A DNA stretch of 64,000 nucleotides, from NCBI GenBank assembly GCA_022747635.1, contig JAKTNV010000001.1, forward strand, positions 30,483,990 through 30,547,989. The letters are read 5' to 3'. Position 1 is the first letter of the stretch. Each line of letters opens with the position of its first letter. The position numbers were made by a program, and so were the translations under genes. Under the pieces are notes generated by a model, which made no database searches, was not told the DNA's origin, and saw only the letters and a list, made by a program, of their open reading frames with translations. This document shows, one piece after another, positions 43,829 to 55,980 of the stretch. The stretch is from Hetaerina americana. Taxonomy: Eukaryota > Arthropoda > Insecta > Odonata > Calopterygidae.

Positions 43829-46800
43829 CACATTAAGGCTACAATGCAACACATTAAGACATGTCTAAAAATTATAATGACTAACCTACGTCGTTTTTTA
43901 ATACGCCTTCGAAAGTAACTATTTGTTATTAAGTATGAAAAGAATAAATAAGTCCAAACGCTTGATATTCGTTTTGCAAACAAAATACTCTTCCTCGTGC
44001 GTCTACTTTATTCCTAGCTAATATACGCACATATGACTGGAATTTTTTTTATATTTGCGGTTATATATTCATGTATACCCAATTAAGTGGCAAACTTTAT
44101 TTTCATATGTAAGAAGACATATAAAACTGGAGACTAAATTAAATTGGAAAAGGAATATATGTTATATTAGATCAAGAATAAAAATGTTGAGTTGATATAT
44201 AAGATTCATAACCGAGTTTTCCTTTACTGAACTTCAGTTTTTTCAATAATTTTTCCATTAAGCCTCAATATCATTGCCACGTAGCAACGCGTATTATTTG
44301 TTTTTATACAACACCTGAATCCGAAATTTCTTTTACATTTGAATTTTGAGAATGTTTGACATGAGATTTTACATCCAATTTTTGTATTGTACCGATATTC
44401 ATATTATATGTATATTTAGGTAAATTAAATATGTAGGTCCCTTAAAGCAAAGCTTAAAACATCTACTTGAATGAAATGATTCGCGCCATGGGTATTTTAT
44501 TCGCTGGTTTTATGAAATAAAGTAAAATGAAGTAGGGCTAATAGTCTTCAATTCTTTTATTCTTTTGGTCATCTTCAACCAGTTAAATATTTTTTCTTTT
44601 AAATTTTCAAGAAGTCAAAAAACACCGTAGCGATTTATATAACTCAAGGTGATGATCTAATATTAATAATAAAAAATTGTAGGATTCACTTTGCTACGCG
44701 AAGGAAGCTGTATCACCTCAATTGAGAAATTTTCTAGTGTGACATGGAAGTTGATCAATTACAAAAGTACATCTACATAGTATGAGATGAACAGGATCCT
44801 TTATCATTTCATATTGATTGATTCATTCATTCATATTCATATTGTTCATCTCATACAAAGTATGAGATGAACAGGATCGAAACCGTTCGTTAGGACGCGT
44901 GGGAAATTTGGAGCCACAAAATACTCTACGTGCAGCAAACGTAAGCGAGCGCAAGCGATCGAGTTTTTTCAGAGTCAATAAATCGCTGAGAAAATATATG
45001 ATACACTAGGCTAATATTAATAGTAACTTTGGAAGGATGATGATAAATTTTATCTTCATTTGAATTACTATTGAACATCATGAATAAAAGTATAAATTGA
45101 TAATATTTATTATATAAAGAGCTCTCAATGTAATCCATATTGTCATTTAAAGTCTTAATTTATTGTGTGAGAGTCAATAAACTTTATAGTATAAAGATGA
45201 ATGGTACTAAATCAACGATTCATTGATTACTAAGGAACTGATTCTTTACCTGTGACAGGCGTAGGACCAAAATGACATTTCATATTCAGTGTTTATTAAA
45301 AACTTACGTTCCTTGCATAATGATGCTATACATTTTGCGTAAAATAAAATATATTAATTATAGAATAAAGCATCTGGTGTCGTGTCTACGAAAGAACGCG
45401 AGGAAGCTAGCGCTCTCACGCTATCTCATTTCTTTCAGTTTCTAATCTCAGGACTTTCGTGTTTCAGCATTATTAAGCAGCACGTTTAGACCTTAAAGAT
45501 TATCTCTTGATCTTACAGTTAGAATACCCTTTGAGTACGACTATTAGTTAAACTGTGCGATAACTATCGAGCAACGTATACACCGACAATTCGCTCCTGT
45601 CATATTCCCGTTTAACTTCCTCCTTCCATCTCTTTTGGTCGCTTCACTAAACTCGGTTTTATCGGAAATTTTAAGACTCCTTACATTAATGTGCTACCGC
45701 AGCTCTGAGATAATCTTTATTCGCTTTCAATTCAGATTCTTGTTTTTGGCGAAATTATATTTTTGGTAACTGTTGCTAACATTGTATTTTCTCATTACCT
45801 TGAGTAAGCAAACTGAGAAATTTTAACTTCATATTCTTGCTGGGAAGGTGCACTGATTAAGCATAAATATATTCCGTAAGTCATTATGAGCTTAAGTGAT
45901 ATCGTATTCAACTTCCAAAATAAATCGAAGCTAAAGAACTCCAAATAGGACCAAGATTTTGGGCTACGTTTCGCGTATGCTGCACCATTAGTTCTATCAG
46001 TTTTTTGTTGAATAAGTTCATCACTCTTGTCGCAGAAATTACGTATTGAAGTTGCCAACAAAATCTCGTCACTCATGGAAACTTTTATGCTTTCCTTTTA
46101 GCGGCTAGAAGGCCGTTTGTCCTCACCTTCAATTTGATTTATGTTTAACACCGATTCGAATCATTCGTACCTAAGCCTCAACCACTTCACTGTGACCGTT
46201 TGCCATATTCCTGAAAACCATGCTTCCCGCAGGAAAGATAAAATTACATGTTTTCCGTAATGAACTCCCACGTCTTCCCCTTTCCTTTTTCCACCATCTG
46301 GCTGCTCTTCCGAAACCGTTGAACTCTTACAAGGGGAACCATTTCGAATGGGGAGCCGGAGGAATCTAAATTGCGATTTGCGTCAACTAACTTGTAAAGA
46401 GCCTGACTGATGTATCCGACACATGCGCCTCTTCAGGCAATTACTTCGCATCTTATCGCACCTCCGGGTGACTTAAATGTCCCGATCGCCTTGAGAATCG
46501 ACCTCTCACTGAAGTAAGACATTTTGCAGGGGACTCGATCGGATGGCTTTTGACGTAATACAGGGCCGTAAAGAGCACAGATGGTCTACCACACAAATGA
46601 AAACGTCACCCAATTCGCTATGATCTCCAAAGAGCCATAATTTTTTCGTGCATTCCGTTTTAGTGATTTTTGACATACCTTGGAACAAGCTTTGCGTTCG
46701 CGGGTATGCTTGGAATTCATAATGTTCTTTTCTTACGGTGCCCGAAGTTTAACGGTCCGACGTTGCGACGTGGACAAGAATGGAATTGGAGCGCACTGAG

Positions 46801-47210
46801 GATGTCATTTTGTCAAACGGGGTAATATCTAAAATTGGCTCAAGAGAAGTGGATAGAATATGAATGAGCAACAGCTCTATAAATAAACCCCACTCTTTGC
46901 TCATCGTTCATACAAATGCCTCTGTTTATTTGTATTTCACACTAACTTACTGAAGGCTCTAGCGGCTGATGGGGCATTTATTTTGCTTTTTGGTCTTGGC
47001 CGAAGATGAACCCGTGAAAGTATTTTTGAATTGAGGAAATAACTTGACATCTACCGAATATGGTGTGAATTCAAACACCAGGACACATTACTAAGGAAAT
47101 TTATTGGGTTGGTAAAACTTTTGTTCGCGGAAAGCGAATAAACAAGGCTAACAAGACACAATAACAAATTAACCTGAAAGTACGAGAATGGACCCTCTCT
47201 GAATTTATAC
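43829..47210. other. A+T-rich DNA with one perfect hairpin
   Basis: No gene was recognised. It contains the hairpin/direct-repeat structure at 44779-44878 and otherwise only short open frames. Confidence 0.55.
44779..44878. repeat. direct plus inverted repeat of AGTATGAGATGAAC
   Basis: AGTATGAGATGAACAGGATC occurs at 44779-44798 and again at 44859-44878. Just before the second copy, GTTCATCTCATAC (44844-44856) is its perfect complement, giving a 13-bp stem with a 3-base AAA loop (44844-44872). ATTCATTC-type simple repeats fill the middle. It may come from a template-switch event during replication. Confidence 0.85.
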
Positions 47211-47222
47211 AATGACGTACGT

Positions 47223-47462
47223 ATAAAAAGAGACGTTTCAGGCGTGATATGGTGGAATATCATGATTAATTAAAAATAGCAATTTTCCACAAAAATAAAA
47301 TTTCCCCCTCTTCCCCTCTTTTCCTCCACCCTCCCCTTACTTGCCTTTAATCATATATATACTGGACTCTGAGGTTTAACTATCACCTGATGATGATGTA
47401 GTAACATTGAAACCGGTCGCATTAAATTTTATTTTTGTGGAAAATTGCTATTTTTAATTAAT
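47223..47462 (+). mobile_element. hammerhead-bearing fold-back element with 12-bp flanking repeat
   Basis: The 12-mer AATGACGTACGT lies at 47211-47222 and 47463-47474 and brackets 240 bp, as a target-site duplication would. Inside, a perfect 39-bp inverted repeat has its left arm at about 47265-47303 and right arm at about 47424-47462; the right arm includes TTTTTGTGGAAAATTGC. The + strand between them holds a C/T-rich spacer and a hammerhead-like motif directly before the right arm. The order (hammerhead, A+T-rich, TGTGGAA tail) is the same as in the units at 10.6-11.0 kb. No coding capacity is present. It is probably a non-autonomous Penelope-derived or retrozyme-like element. Confidence 0.75.
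47380..47424 (+). ncRNA. hammerhead-ribozyme-like motif (47.4 kb)
   Basis: Core CTGATGA (47387-47393), one T, stem II GATGT/ACATT with an AGTA loop (47395-47408, one G-T pair), core GAAA (47409-47412), stem III CC/GG with no loop (47413-47416), then TC with predicted cleavage after C47418. Stem I pairs only weakly (G47419 with C47386, then mismatches, then UA/UA). A two-pair, loopless stem III is typical of minimal animal hammerheads that work as dimers. The extra T after the core is a departure from the standard motif, shared with the 10.6-kb copy. Confidence 0.65.
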
Positions 47463-47474
47463 AATGACGTACGT

Positions 47475-48180
47475 GTTCCGTGACCCTTACGTTATACGCT
47501 CCCTCTGAATGCATTGGAGTTCATGATATAAATGTAAAAACAGTGCTAAAAGTTTTAATAAATGTGACGCTATTCTTCCAATTTCGATTTTCCTTCTGCC
47601 TACAGATACTTATATTGGTGAAATTAATTTAAACTTCATTTCTTCACTATGATTGCAAATGGTAATTTATTTTATAATTTTATCATTTTTTCATGAGTAT
47701 TGTATATTCATTGTATATTTATGAACAATAGAATATTTGAAATATTTATCGGGAATGACAGTTATTCAAATAAACGTTAACCCTGAGTTGCATCAGTTGA
47801 AATCAGAGATGTTGGCGAAACAGAGGGCACAATACTATAATGCTTAACTTAAGTATCTCTCAGGTGTTTCATTGGTAACTCGTAAGTTATTTGCTTGAAA
47901 ACATCGCTTGCAAGATATATACGAAAATGGAGAGGAAGAGATGGAGAAAGGAAACACATTGTTTCTTGTATGAAAAGGCATCATTTAACAACATAACTCC
48001 GACATCACATGCTACATGAAAGGCTTATACTGCAACATTTATTTCCCAGACGAAGTACCAATAGTGAAACGTAGTCAGGGAGAGCGGTCCTGTTAGTGTC
48101 TTTCAATTTAGTTTTACGACTGTTAGCGCGTTATGAGATTTTTAAGGAAATCCGTTTAATTCATCTGCAATGGTTATCAT
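47475..48180. other. A+T-rich DNA, no gene seen
   Basis: Short open frames only. Confidence 0.55.
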
Positions 48181-49110
48181 GCGTTCATTCACCGCGCAGC
48201 TCTGCTGTCCCGAATCGATTAATTCATTGGTTGCTCTTCAATGTAGTCCTTTATTCAAGCGACTTTTTACGGCACGCCATCAATTAGAACAACACCGATT
48301 AGGAAATGAGGCAGATAAAGAGAAAGCACCCGCTTCTCGAGAGCCCACTTGTTGTCGATAGATACACGAAATCACGGAAGTCTTTGTTGGGGTTATCGCC
48401 GTTTAAAATTTTCGGGAAACAGAAAATATTCGGAGCGGGACGCAGTGCGGGTCCCGCACGTGGGCCATAATTTTCAGTCATTCCCCGCACACTATTTTTA
48501 GACAGTAAGATTGGGGAGCCAGCCGAAAGGAACAGGGTGCGGGGCAAAAAATTAGGCGAGAGTCTCCTGATAGGGTCCGGTTCCTCCCCCCCCCTGTTTC
48601 TGATAAAATGCCTCCCTATCAAGTTCTGACGCCACCCTAACGGTTCTTCACCTCGGATTTCAATCCTTTTCGATGAGGATGGATCGACTTCCTGCCAACC
48701 TCTCTCTGCCCATAAATTGAAAGCACTCAACGGGGCAATTGATTAAACCTGACGGCTCCGGGAAAGGTTTCTCGAAAGCTGTAACCGAGGAGCTTCATAT
48801 CGGGGATTTAGTGAGGCAACGGAATGGCGTAGATGATTTGCCCCCCCCCTTTCCCCACCCCCAACGCCCACCCAGGAATTGGACGCACGGCGGAGTAACC
48901 CGCGGTTCCGCAAGGCTTAAGCATCGCACCCGCCCCGTCGCCAGGTTTCGGTTAAATCGTCTAGACCAGAGGCATTCTTCGAATGTAGCGTGTTGCCGGC
49001 GTCCACCAACATTTCCCTCAACTTCGGGTGGAATTATTCTGTCGATTGGTTGGCCACGGTCTGTGAGTCAAGTTAAACAAACCCGGGTCCCGTTTTGATT
49101 TAATTGCGGG
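48181..49110. other. G+C-rich segment
   Basis: CpG-containing and G+C-rich at 48440-48600 and 48830-49080. Overlapping frames on both strands have no recognisable domain. No TATA/initiator pair was seen. Confidence 0.33.
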
Positions 49111-50280
49111 TTATCATCCAAATTTAATATATATTTAGGCACTCACGAGCAAGCGCGCCTTCAGTCTTCCCTCCAAGAATGTTTCCCCTTAACGGTAAAA
49201 TTCAGTCGCGCATCGCCGGCCGGGGCAACGCAGAAGCCAAAGCAATAGCGCTGCTGTTGCTTTAATCGATCATGGGGAATCTCGTATATTTGGTTCGCTT
49301 GACGTATGTGTACCCATGTTCCGCCCAAGGCGTGCATTCACTTCTCATAGTTTCAGAATTGGAAATAATGAACCATAGAATTTGAAGATAATGGAGATTC
49401 CCGATATTGGTAATTGGGAAATTAAATAAGAACTGCCCCTTCGATTGTCCTGGATTTAAAGGGCGCCATATCTTTTAAAAGGGGACTTGTATGTCGGAAT
49501 TTTCGACTGCCATCGGTCTCGAATCTGTTCATTTTCTTGGAGATACTCTGGAAGCGAAAAGTGAGCTTTCAATACGCCAGAGACTAATGCAATTAAGTAC
49601 GAATAAAAATCTCATTGTTGATTCAAGTGTAACGCTTTAGCGCGAAGGCCGCGTCAGAGAATCCTGTGGGAGATTTTAAACTAATCTCAAAGTCTAGAAC
49701 CCTTTGTTGTAGAATATGGATTCTACTTAGTCGTTTGGTGCTGATTTGTTCACCTTTTTTACATTATACAGAAGTTTACCAAAGAAGTTATCACTCACGA
49801 GAGATTTTCAGGGTGCTCGAACCCAATTTTTTAATTCCAACAAATCATGGTTAAGTGTTCTCGGGATTCCACCAGATCCATCATCAGTTAAAATTTTCAT
49901 GTACAACCTTTATATTCATTCACTCAGGTTCTGAATATTGATTAAAATTTTGGCCAATGAATGAATCATGGCCGGTATAATTATAATGACGATTGCAGAA
50001 TTTCAGTCCTTAACATTAATTGTGGGTACCTATTCAAAAAGCTTTCATTTCTACATTAGTTTAGAAAGACCAATAATGGAAGGCTAGTGGAGAATTATAA
50101 CTGAAAAGACAAAATTGCTTAGAGGACGATAAAGTTTTAAATGAGTATGTTATTCAAATGATAGAAAGACATATTTACAATGCTTTTATACTGAAGATAA
50201 TTTTTGTTACGGACGCAGGATGGGGGATTTGTCTTCACGCATGTAAATGCGTGAAGAAAATTACGACCGCAGGAAAAAGT
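49111..50280. other. mixed DNA with a doubtful hammerhead remnant
   Basis: No gene was recognised. A CTGATGA followed by T and a GGAT/ATCC hairpin occurs on the minus strand at 49887-49864. Confidence 0.45.
49850..49887 (-). ncRNA. very doubtful hammerhead remnant
   Basis: The minus strand reads CTGATGA, T, then GGAT-(8-base loop)-ATCC, the same spacing as the clearer copies. It is followed by CGAGAAC instead of GAAAC. No stem III or stem I could be drawn. It is listed only because the first two-thirds of the motif match. Confidence 0.2.
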
Positions 50281-50840
50281 TTACATGGCACAAGCTCGGT
50301 AGAATCACGACCGTGGAAGCAAGCGGCTGGATATATAAATGTTAAGGTCTCCGGTGAGACATGGCTCGGAGAATGATCGCTCGTGTGGAATTATTACGAG
50401 AGTAATTAAAACCCGTTGACAGTCATCATTTTTAAACATGTTTTTGAAGTCCATCGGGACACAAGACAAAGTCATAAACTCGCGCGTAACAATCAGATCT
50501 GCCCTTGACACATTCGCGTACGCTGGGTTTCTCCCCCGAGTTGCAGACATCGAAGGGGGCGAGGCAAGGAAAGGGAGAGAGTGGAAGACTTATTTTTGAA
50601 GGTCGTTCGTCGCTCCGTCTTGGAGGAGAGAAAGTCCTTGAACTTGATCTTTTCCGCCCGTTCTTTCCGAGGTGCATCCGTAGAGCCGTGACCGTCCGCT
50701 GCCTTTGAACTTCCACTCGCCCGCAAATCAGACTAAGTGCTTTCATTACCCGCCCGAAGGTGTGTGATTTTCCTCCCCCACTCTTGAGTTCACATCCAAG
50801 TCCGCCACCACCGAAACTACGTATATATTCCTTGGGTTCG
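50281..50840. other. G+C-rich segment with a TATA-like box
   Basis: TATATAAA at 50332-50339 is followed by G+C-rich sequence to about 50830. Overlapping frames in both directions have no recognisable domain. A promoter is possible but unsupported by an initiator. Confidence 0.28.
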
Positions 50841-51632
50841 CGCGGCGAAGGACTTAATTCGCTACTAACGATGCACTTTCTTACCTCACCGTTTCAACTG
50901 CTGGTTATTTTGTAGCTATTAGAAAAGGCTACGGTCAATTGAGGTGGAATTAGGATCATTAAAATTAGGTGGGCTTGTTATTTGGGGGTTGGTGGGTTTC
51001 AGGGAATGGAGATAGGGCGAAGAAGAAGCTTTCATCGTATTTAACCCACTCTTAACTAAAATTAACAAGGCGCAAAAAGTTTAACATGATATTTCAACGT
51101 ATGGTGAACTGCAACTCCTCTTCAGGCAGAATTCAAGTAGCAAGTCCTGGTTCAAATGCATCTCTTCTACGACATGAACCCATAGCCATCGAACCGAACC
51201 GAAATCCACAGGGATTATATAGCCTATGTATTAGCCATTACAACAATGCAATCTCCGTATTGTTATATAATAACTGTATCTTAAAAACCATCAAAACTGA
51301 ACACACATAATGTATTAAGCATATTTTAAGGGGTCACGTGTATAAAGAGACCATGAGAAAGAAATTAAAGTTGTTTTAGGGAATTCTTCTAAAGAATCAA
51401 GAAAGTGATCTTTACACGATGAGGTAATTATCTATGAAAATATTTATAATTCTGGCCAGTTTCTATTTTCAACCATTCGATTTTTGAACAAAAACTCTTC
51501 TACTTAGTCTAATAATAAAAACTACGCGTTAATTTAAGAATTTGGTTGTACTTGATGTTAAGGGCTTACTTTGGAATAAATAAGAAATGAACATGAGCAA
51601 TTTAAATCTTCGGTCTATAGTTATCTTTTATT
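50841..51632. other. A+T-rich DNA, no gene seen
   Basis: Short open frames only. Confidence 0.55.
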
Positions 51633-51825
51633 GTGATCCGTCGGAAAGGACGTTAAACTGTGTGACCCCTTGGCGGCTCTTAGTTGATTAGTCTCATGCC
51701 AGAGCTGGGTTTCTATTCCTTCCTTCTCCATTTCCTGAAGATCTTACGTCTGCCAAATCACCCAGCTATCCCTAATGGAGCAAATTACTCCAGATGTCGG
51801 TCGCCTCCACTAATAACAACAACTA
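51633..51825 (+). mobile_element. SINE family 2, 5'-truncated (copy b)
   Basis: It matches the copy at 29069 from about its base 139 onward: CCGTCGGA..GGACGTTAAACTG, GACCCCTTGGCG, GCTGGGTTTCT and GTCGGTCGCCTCC. The tRNA-like head is missing. The tail passes into AATAACAACAAC. 5' truncation is the usual mark of LINE-type reverse transcription. Confidence 0.82.
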
Positions 51826-53226
51826 ATCGGATGAGGATGCGTACAGCGATTTTTTTTGCCAACTGAATGCACTTAGAGTGAATTAATTGCCATGCAGTTT
51901 ATGATTCTATACAAGTGATTTTATCACCGCACTGGCCCTTTGAGAGAGGGACAGTTTACGGGGACTGTGAAAGTACTTCCGCGCCTCACCGCGTCGCACG
52001 CCCCTCTTCTATCATCATTTCTCTTCTCTTTGCTTCGATACAATTCTCTTTTTACTTCGTTTCTCTTCCATTTCCCATCCCTTTCTCTTCCCTTGAATTC
52101 GTTTTTCATTCACTCACCCCCCCCCCCCCCCCATCAGACCTCCTCATCCTCGCTCCACAACAAATATGGAGTCCATTTTTTTTTTAAATTGAATGAACTC
52201 ATTTCTGATTTTTGATGAGATTCTCCAGAGGTGAAGCGTGAAACCAAAGGTGGGATTCATTTGGGAGGAGAAGAGGCAGATGATAAATGGTCATTGACGC
52301 CGAATCGTTTCGATGTAACGGCGAGCCATAACGTCAACGATCGAATCTCTACCATCTGAGGAAGATCTTAATCTCACACCATTTCCCTCGCCTCTCGAAC
52401 TCAAGCGTGTAAGCAGTGAAAATCTCAGGGCTTCCGAAAAAAATTAAATTAAAACGTAAAAGGTCCTGTTAGTGACGGTAATAATAATCGTTGGTGATGA
52501 ATTTGAGCCGGAGCTAAATTAAGCGCATTTTTTTCCCTCAGGATTGGAAATATTTCGTCGCTGATGATGTTTCATTATTTTCGCTTTCGTGTCGCGAGTG
52601 ATAAAATTACAAGGCGAACTCAAGAGCTTATAGATATGGGTGCTAGGTTCGTGACGAGGCCATTGCGTTCAAATTGCAGCCCATCCAGCCCTCTTGGACA
52701 AAAAAAGCCGAAAGTGTCGTCGAACTCTTCGGAAGACAAAGACCGTGTGAGAATTGGAGGCAGGAGTCACTGTGAGGAAAATTTCGTCTCTCAATTTTGT
52801 GTTAAGTTGGTGTAATTTACTTTGGGTCGATAATACGAAAAGCATTAAAACAAAGAAAGCTAGAAAACCAATTTGAGGCGAACTGAAAGGAAATGTCCCT
52901 GGCATTGCGGCACATCCTTTAGTTTCAACGTGAAAGTTTACAGGAACGCGTAACAAGTCATAACGCTTGAAGACTTGAAAACATAACAAAAAGTCAGCAT
53001 TGATATTTTTTCTGTGTTCTTATGCTGATTTGCGACAAAAACTCCTATTCCTAGGGACTTCGCTCATTTTCTGTAATCCTTTCAAAGTTGCGTTCATAGA
53101 GTGATCGACTATCGTACTTAAAAATATAGTGATCTCTCGTCAGGCCCGTTGTATCTCTTTTCAAATAAGATGCTCGCATAATACGCACTTCGCCATCCAC
53201 TGAGGTCTCCAATATATTCAAAGTCT
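51826..53226. other. no gene seen
   Basis: A C/T-rich stretch at about 51990-52150 ends in a 16-C run (52117-52132). Otherwise only short open frames. Confidence 0.5.
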
Positions 53227-54060
53227 TTATGCAACTCTCATCCCTATTGACGACCTGATATGTTGAATCTTGCACGCAGGTGGAACAACAGCGGGGGGAG
53301 TATCATGCGGGGCGGTTCTCCACGCCGACCCCATCACTTTCCATGGAACTCTCTGGGAGCGATACGCAAATGCATCGTACTTCCCTTTCCCTCTCGGGGG
53401 GGAGGGGTATGTAAGGGGAGAGGGCAGGTGGTGAAGGTGGTGACGTGGGGGAAGGAGTTTGGAAGGGGCGGGAGCGTGAGAAAAAGATACTAGGAGGAGG
53501 AGGAGAAAGGGATAGGGAAGTGAGTGTGGAGAGGAGGAGCGAGCTAGTTCGTTGAACTGCGCTTTTAAGTCACCTCCCTTCTTCCCCGCGTCCGCCTCAT
53601 TATATAGCTCACGGGGGGGACGCGGTGGATGGCGTGAACGTCGGGAGGGTGCGGGGAGATTCCTTTGGGATGAGCACGAACATGATAGCATCGTCGCATT
53701 TGAATCAAAGAAGGGTGGATGACAAATGATTTTTTCATTTCCTCGCCATCCTCCCCGCCTCACCCGGCTGGACGAGGGTAATGGCATTTGGAGATTTTCG
53801 AGAGCCGGGAGTCCGGGAGTGGGGGAGAAGGGGGAGTGGCACTCCGCGCGCGAAGGTCGAAGTGAGATCACGGGCGTCGACCAGGGATCGGCCGGCACCA
53901 GCGTAGACCAGGCCCCGGGGGGTGAGGTGAGAATCGCGGCGATTTTCCAGTTTCATTTTCTCAGGTGGCGTCTCAACTTTAGTGTTCCCAAACCATTTTC
54001 TCATCGCGGAAGTCCCCCCTCAAAGCGCGGTTCTAACACCATCCATTGCTCATAATGCGC
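53227..54060. other. G+C-rich CpG island
   Basis: The + strand is G-rich (53390-53540 and 53810-53850). A 223-codon minus-strand frame crosses 53227-53898, but its Pro/Ser/His-rich translation has no recognisable domain, and a + strand frame overlaps part of it. A regulatory or untranslated-exon role is inferred from composition. Confidence 0.35.
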
Positions 54061-55560
54061 GCGAGGCACCGCGTCGCATCATTTATTTTTCGTTTGGAGT
54101 TTTACTTAAAAAATAAGCGTTGTGTCCCGCCCTCCACTTCATCGGCGCCTGGCTAAAATTACATTGGTATACTCAACGGATGGACATGTCACGTTTGTTC
54201 AATAAGTATCCGTACATGCGCCTTGTTTGGAGCGAGGGAGTTTGATTAACTAGTTAGCACTGGAAAATCTTCCCCGTGACTTCATCTTGTCGAAATGCTT
54301 ATAAATGTAGTAATGTTTATCGTATCTTGATTTTACGGCCTCAATAGAAACTTGGATCATGCATGGAGTTGAATATCAATAGATCATTTCCTAGAAAACC
54401 TCTCTGTAGTCCATGAATATGGGCGATGAATATTCGAATAAAATATTATACAGTCGGTAAACACCTATGCCTGAGAGGCTACCTACTTAATATGCGACGC
54501 GGAATTCTTAACACCTTACTGAATATTTGATCAGCAAGGAATTTGAGTGGGCTCAAAGAGATAGGTCATCGACAATTTAGCTTAATGTCAGTGTAAGGTT
54601 TGTATAGGTGCAGTCCAATTTAAAAATACTCATCGTTTTAAATAGCTCGATTTCATCCGGAAAACGTCTTAGATCACCGAAAAACATCCTAGGAAACATC
54701 TCTCCCCAAAGCCATGCCTAAAATATAATGACAATTATGCGTTCGGAAATTGTTCGTCAGCCATTAGTATTTCATTTTCTTAAAAAATGGTTTGACTTAA
54801 CTGCCCCCATTTAAAGTATTGATATTTTCAATCATTTAGAACAACTTATAGTTGGCTCCGATGATTAATAGCATGAATATTAATATATTGAGGGAGGAGG
54901 TTCCATATGTTTGTATAGATTGAAATTTACAGAATAATCTCATCCATCCTTTTCCAGTCAAACTTTCTCAATCTGCAGATACGCCTATGATTGAATTTCT
55001 GCTGATGACTGGCGTTATTCAAGCATTACTTGGTCATTCTCTTTAGAGGAAAACATTATTTAAAGATGGAGACACCACATGGTTGTTATAACGGCGTTTA
55101 ATTTATGGGCATCACGCATTTGAAAAACCACTGACGCGACTTTTAGGTCATTTGAAATATACTTTCTTATATTTAAAGGAAATAATTAACTGGATCTAAA
55201 AATTGCTGTTCAGATACTTGAATAATCATGAAAGGACCTAAGTGAAGCAATTTCGGATGTGCTCTAGACTAGCACCGAAATTTATCATTCCGTTCATTGA
55301 ATTGAAGTATCACCTGAGTGATTACCGTGCTGAGTTTTTCTTTCATCTCAATCAATTATTTCAACTGATATCATTAATTTAAAATATGTTAACCCCCACG
55401 TCTCTATCTCAAAGCCAAATGCGGTTATCATGTAATAAATTCAGTATAGTTTAATTGATTATAGAAGGACGTGAATTTAACCCACAGTGGAAATAATGAG
55501 AGCAGTAAAATGATTGTAATCAAGAAATTAAATGGAATAAGCCGCAATTATATGTCGTTC
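54061..55560. other. A+T-rich DNA, no gene seen
   Basis: Short open frames only. No repeat recognised. Confidence 0.55.
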
Positions 55561-55980
55561 TTCCCTTTCTCTCAATTTAAAAAAAAATGCCCGGAAAACG
55601 CTGAGTCTCTCTCGAAGCCGAGGAGGGGTGAATTTCCTGGCATACCGTTTGGGCCGAGTGTTTTCCCAAAAATTAACTCCTTCAAGCCGGCTCACCAATT
55701 TCCTCGAAATCGCTCGCCGTGTATGTGATATTCATTAACGTCCCTCTCATCTGTGCTCACGAGTCGCCCACGAGGGCTCTCCATTTGGTTTGGGGACAAC
55801 GACCGTTAGCCTCGCAAACAACAAGCGTCCTGCCCCTCCGCATGTCGCCCTCGCGCCTCTCGGCCCCCACCTACGCCACCCCCACGCACCCTGCGGTCTT
55901 TCGTTTCCGCAAAAGTGGGGATTCTCACGAGAGCCCTGTGGAAGCCACGTAGCTCATAAGCACCAAGGTGATTAAGCCTG
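55561..55980. other. G+C-rich segment
   Basis: C-rich on the + strand at 55820-55920. Two overlapping frames without domains. Nothing more specific can be said. Confidence 0.3.

Noticed and set aside
52561..52600. CTGATGA at 52561, and others at 33973, 38947 and 55004
   Set aside because: None is followed by a hairpin and GAAA at the right distance. These are chance occurrences of a 7-base word.
53227..53898. 223-codon minus-strand frame in a G+C-rich island
   Set aside because: The Pro/Ser/His-rich translation has no domain, other frames overlap it, and the length is explained by composition.
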